Assembly: GCA_014549065.1 (NCBI GenBank)
Contig: JACDOX010000034.1
Location: 6,085,065-6,149,064, forward strand
Direction: 5' to 3'
DNA length: 64,000 nucleotides
DNA from: Cardinalis cardinalis
Lineage: Eukaryota > Chordata > Aves > Passeriformes > Cardinalidae
Part shown: positions 61,901 to 64,000 of the stretch, piece after piece
How positions within the stretch are numbered: the first letter of the stretch is position 1
How the letters are laid out: every line of letters begins with the position of its first letter
Translations under genes and position numbers: made by a program
Notes under the pieces: model-generated
What the model was told of the DNA's origin: nothing
The model's input: the letters and a program-made list of their open reading frames with translations, nothing else
Databases searched by the model: none

Positions 61901-64000
61901 GAAAAAAAAATATTTGTTGAAGATCTCAATAGTTTTATACAATTTTGACAGGTAGACTAGTACTACAATTTTGAATTGGCAGGTGTTCAATCCCTGAAAT
62001 AATATCAAACCCTATCTGAGACAACTTTAAAGTTTTTAATTTTTTTACTACCACAGGTTTAAACTTCCTTGTCTTCAAATATTAAGAACCCAAAACCTAC
62101 TCTGAGGTAAAGGGTTAGTTCTTCAGAAAGGGGAACTTGGAATTTCTCATTTTAGGTNCTTGACATACAACATCTATTTTTCTCATCCCATTGTTGGCCT
62201 TTCTCCAACATCCAACTATTTTTCGTTAGGAAATAACACTAGGTGAAATACATGTAATGGTATAAAAATAATTAATATCATAATTTATTTTTTCACAAAA
62301 CAAAATTAATTCTCTTAATTATGCAAATAAGACCTACCTACTACCAGTAAAATATCTGAGTCGTACTCTACAATATCTTGGACTAATGTCAGGATGTGTA
62401 ATTCCAAATATTTCAGCAGTTTGGACTTTCTTCTTCCTAAACATACTGATTGTTACTGCAGACTTCTCTGAAGACTAGAATTTGACTATTACTAATTTTT
62501 GTATTTAATATCATAAAAAAACACCATTTAAGTCAGAAGAGTCAAGAGACAAAAGCAGATCACACAGGTAATCAGAATTTATCAGAACTGATCAGCAAAA
62601 GCACAATGCAAACAATATACAGCCCTAAAATCCTTCTCATGGCATGTCTGACAAATACTTTACAATAGCCAATATGTGGATGAAAAAGTCAAGTGTTGTT
62701 TATTCAGAGCTTCCTACCACCTGTTCAAATGTTGGGACATTTACAGGTGGGAGGTGCTATGAAGCTCTGAAGAGGTTGGACGTCTGCTGTTACTCATTCC
62801 AGTATCCCTGTGAGGGAGCAGGAGACAGGAATCCTCCCTAATTTGATCTTATCATTGTGAAAGCTTCAAATATAAGGAGAAGAATAGAGATGGACTTTAC
62901 CTATGTATTCTTTCCAGTCACCAGTCAATTCTAAAAACCTTTTTGATATGGACGAAAGGAGTATAGAAAGAAGATTTTCTGATGAGCAAAGTAGAAAAAA
63001 ATGGACAATCTTCAAAGGTTGTTCTCATCTGTTTAAAATGCTGTCTAGACCAAAGCTTTAATTTGTAACTAATTTTGAAAGAGTGTGAGCAACTTGTATC
63101 CAACTGAACCCATCAAATTTTTTATTGGCCTGTAATGGGAAGGGTCAACTTTTATAACTTTTTAATGCAGCATAAAAAATTATCTAATATTTTGTACACT
63201 AAAGTATTTTGTTTCCAGCCAAATTGATTTTAAATTAACACATAATTAACTGAAAAATAATGAAACAAATTAATTCAAATAATAAAGCAATAACTGCCAA
63301 TTAGTTGTAGAAAAATTAATCTTAGAGATGGCAGAGAGGCAGAGTCATTTGGTGAATGGTTTATGAATAACATTTTGTAGCTACTAAGATTTGGACAGCA
63401 TTCCTGTAATTGCATGGTTTATCCTTATCCTCTATCATTTTCTTGCTAGGCATTCCCTCCTGAACCTTAGCATGTGTAAGCCATTGAACTTTGTTTTATT
63501 GTCTTCCCCCAACCCTGATGGGTCCAGATTGTGGTCATCACCTTAGTGACCAATAGTCAATCGTGTCTTGTTCCTGGATCCATGGATGATGGTATCTTTC
63601 CACTATCTGCTCTTTTCTCTTTCTTTTCTGTATGCATTTTCTTAAGCAATATTTTTGTATTTTTAGATTGCTATATCTCTTTGGATAATAACCAAAATGT
63701 CTACATACCTCCTTTCCATTGCAACCAACTTGTTCTGAAATAAACCTGCCATATACAAATCAACACCATTCATTCAGTATTGTTTTACTCTAATCCATCC
63801 CAAGGGATCTATTAACAAGAACCTCAGCTACCCTCACCTTCTGAAGCAGATCATAGCATCAGAACATTATCCTTTCTTATAAATCACAGGGAATAAAAGA
63901 GTGTTCTAATCTAGCATATGCACTGTATGTATTTGAGGTGGCCTTTTTATATTAGATAGAGGGGAAGGAGAGTACTGAGATAAGAAATGAATTCACTGTG

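Larger units (their letters stand above)
56664..64000. other. Non-coding AT-rich stretch, about 7.3 kb, no gene seen
   Basis: No gene or mobile element was recognised to the end of the window. It contains two neighbouring hairpins (56853-56906) and an A15 run (58975-58989). Short frames (for example 58380-58685 plus, 61003-61323 plus, 61268-61594 minus) have no recognisable product. A patch at 60230-60600 is less AT-rich but unassigned. Confidence 0.5.

Noticed and set aside
1..64000. CRISPR arrays, bacterial operons, phage or plasmid modules
   Set aside because: No regularly spaced repeats, no long prokaryotic-style genes and no ribosome-binding sites; the repeats are vertebrate retroelements.

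Overview
The window looks like 64 kb of AT-rich, gene-free DNA from a bird, probably a passerine. The evidence is its interspersed repeats: about ten 5'-truncated CR1 LINE tails, two avian ERVL-type LTRs, a pair of ERVK-like solo LTRs, an LTR of a type I associate with songbird genomes, and a tRNA-Ile-headed, CR1-tailed SINE of the TguSINE1 type. The passerine call rests on recognising those families by eye, without a database search.

No protein-coding exon, tRNA gene, rRNA, CRISPR array or bacterial-style operon could be supported. The longest open frame (164 codons, minus strand, 19918-20412) lies largely over a CR1 tail, and the other long frames show no recognisable domain. The window therefore reads as an intergenic desert or the inside of a very long intron. 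Small exons and conserved enhancers cannot be excluded by eye.

Layout. 1-8.5 kb: CR1 tails at 133-350 (-), 2552-3080 (-) and 6788-7056 (+), with simple AT sequence between. 8.5-9.2 kb: solo LTR copy 1 (+), bounded by a 6-bp target duplication. 9.2-17.5 kb: unique AT-rich DNA with short tandem duplications. 17.5-20.6 kb: three CR1 tails, the last two divergent and only about 145 bp apart. 20.6-24.8 kb: unique. 24.8-26.0 kb: an ERVL LTR (+) interrupted by a second ERVL LTR (-); the outer LTR resumes after the insert and is closed by a perfect 5-bp target duplication. 26-29.6 kb: unique DNA with a composite hairpin and an old CR1. 29.66-30.27 kb: solo LTR copy 2 (-), same family as copy 1 with a different target duplication. 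30.7-38.1 kb: CR1 (+), another LTR (-), CR1 (-), then the tRNA-derived SINE (-). 38-64 kb: mostly unique, with a GC-richer unclassified island (42.5-43.1 kb), ancient SINE-like and palindromic remnants (43.36, 44.1 and 48.7 kb), and one last CR1 tail (56.6 kb).

Over a hundred isolated single Ns are scattered through otherwise contiguous sequence. Many sit where a C/T or G/A choice would make or break a CpG, so they look like masked polymorphic positions rather than assembly gaps.

Nothing here amounts to a new biological system. The best-supported observations are the nested LTR structure with its intact outer target duplication, and the LTR pair whose two independent target duplications define an unusual 3' terminus.
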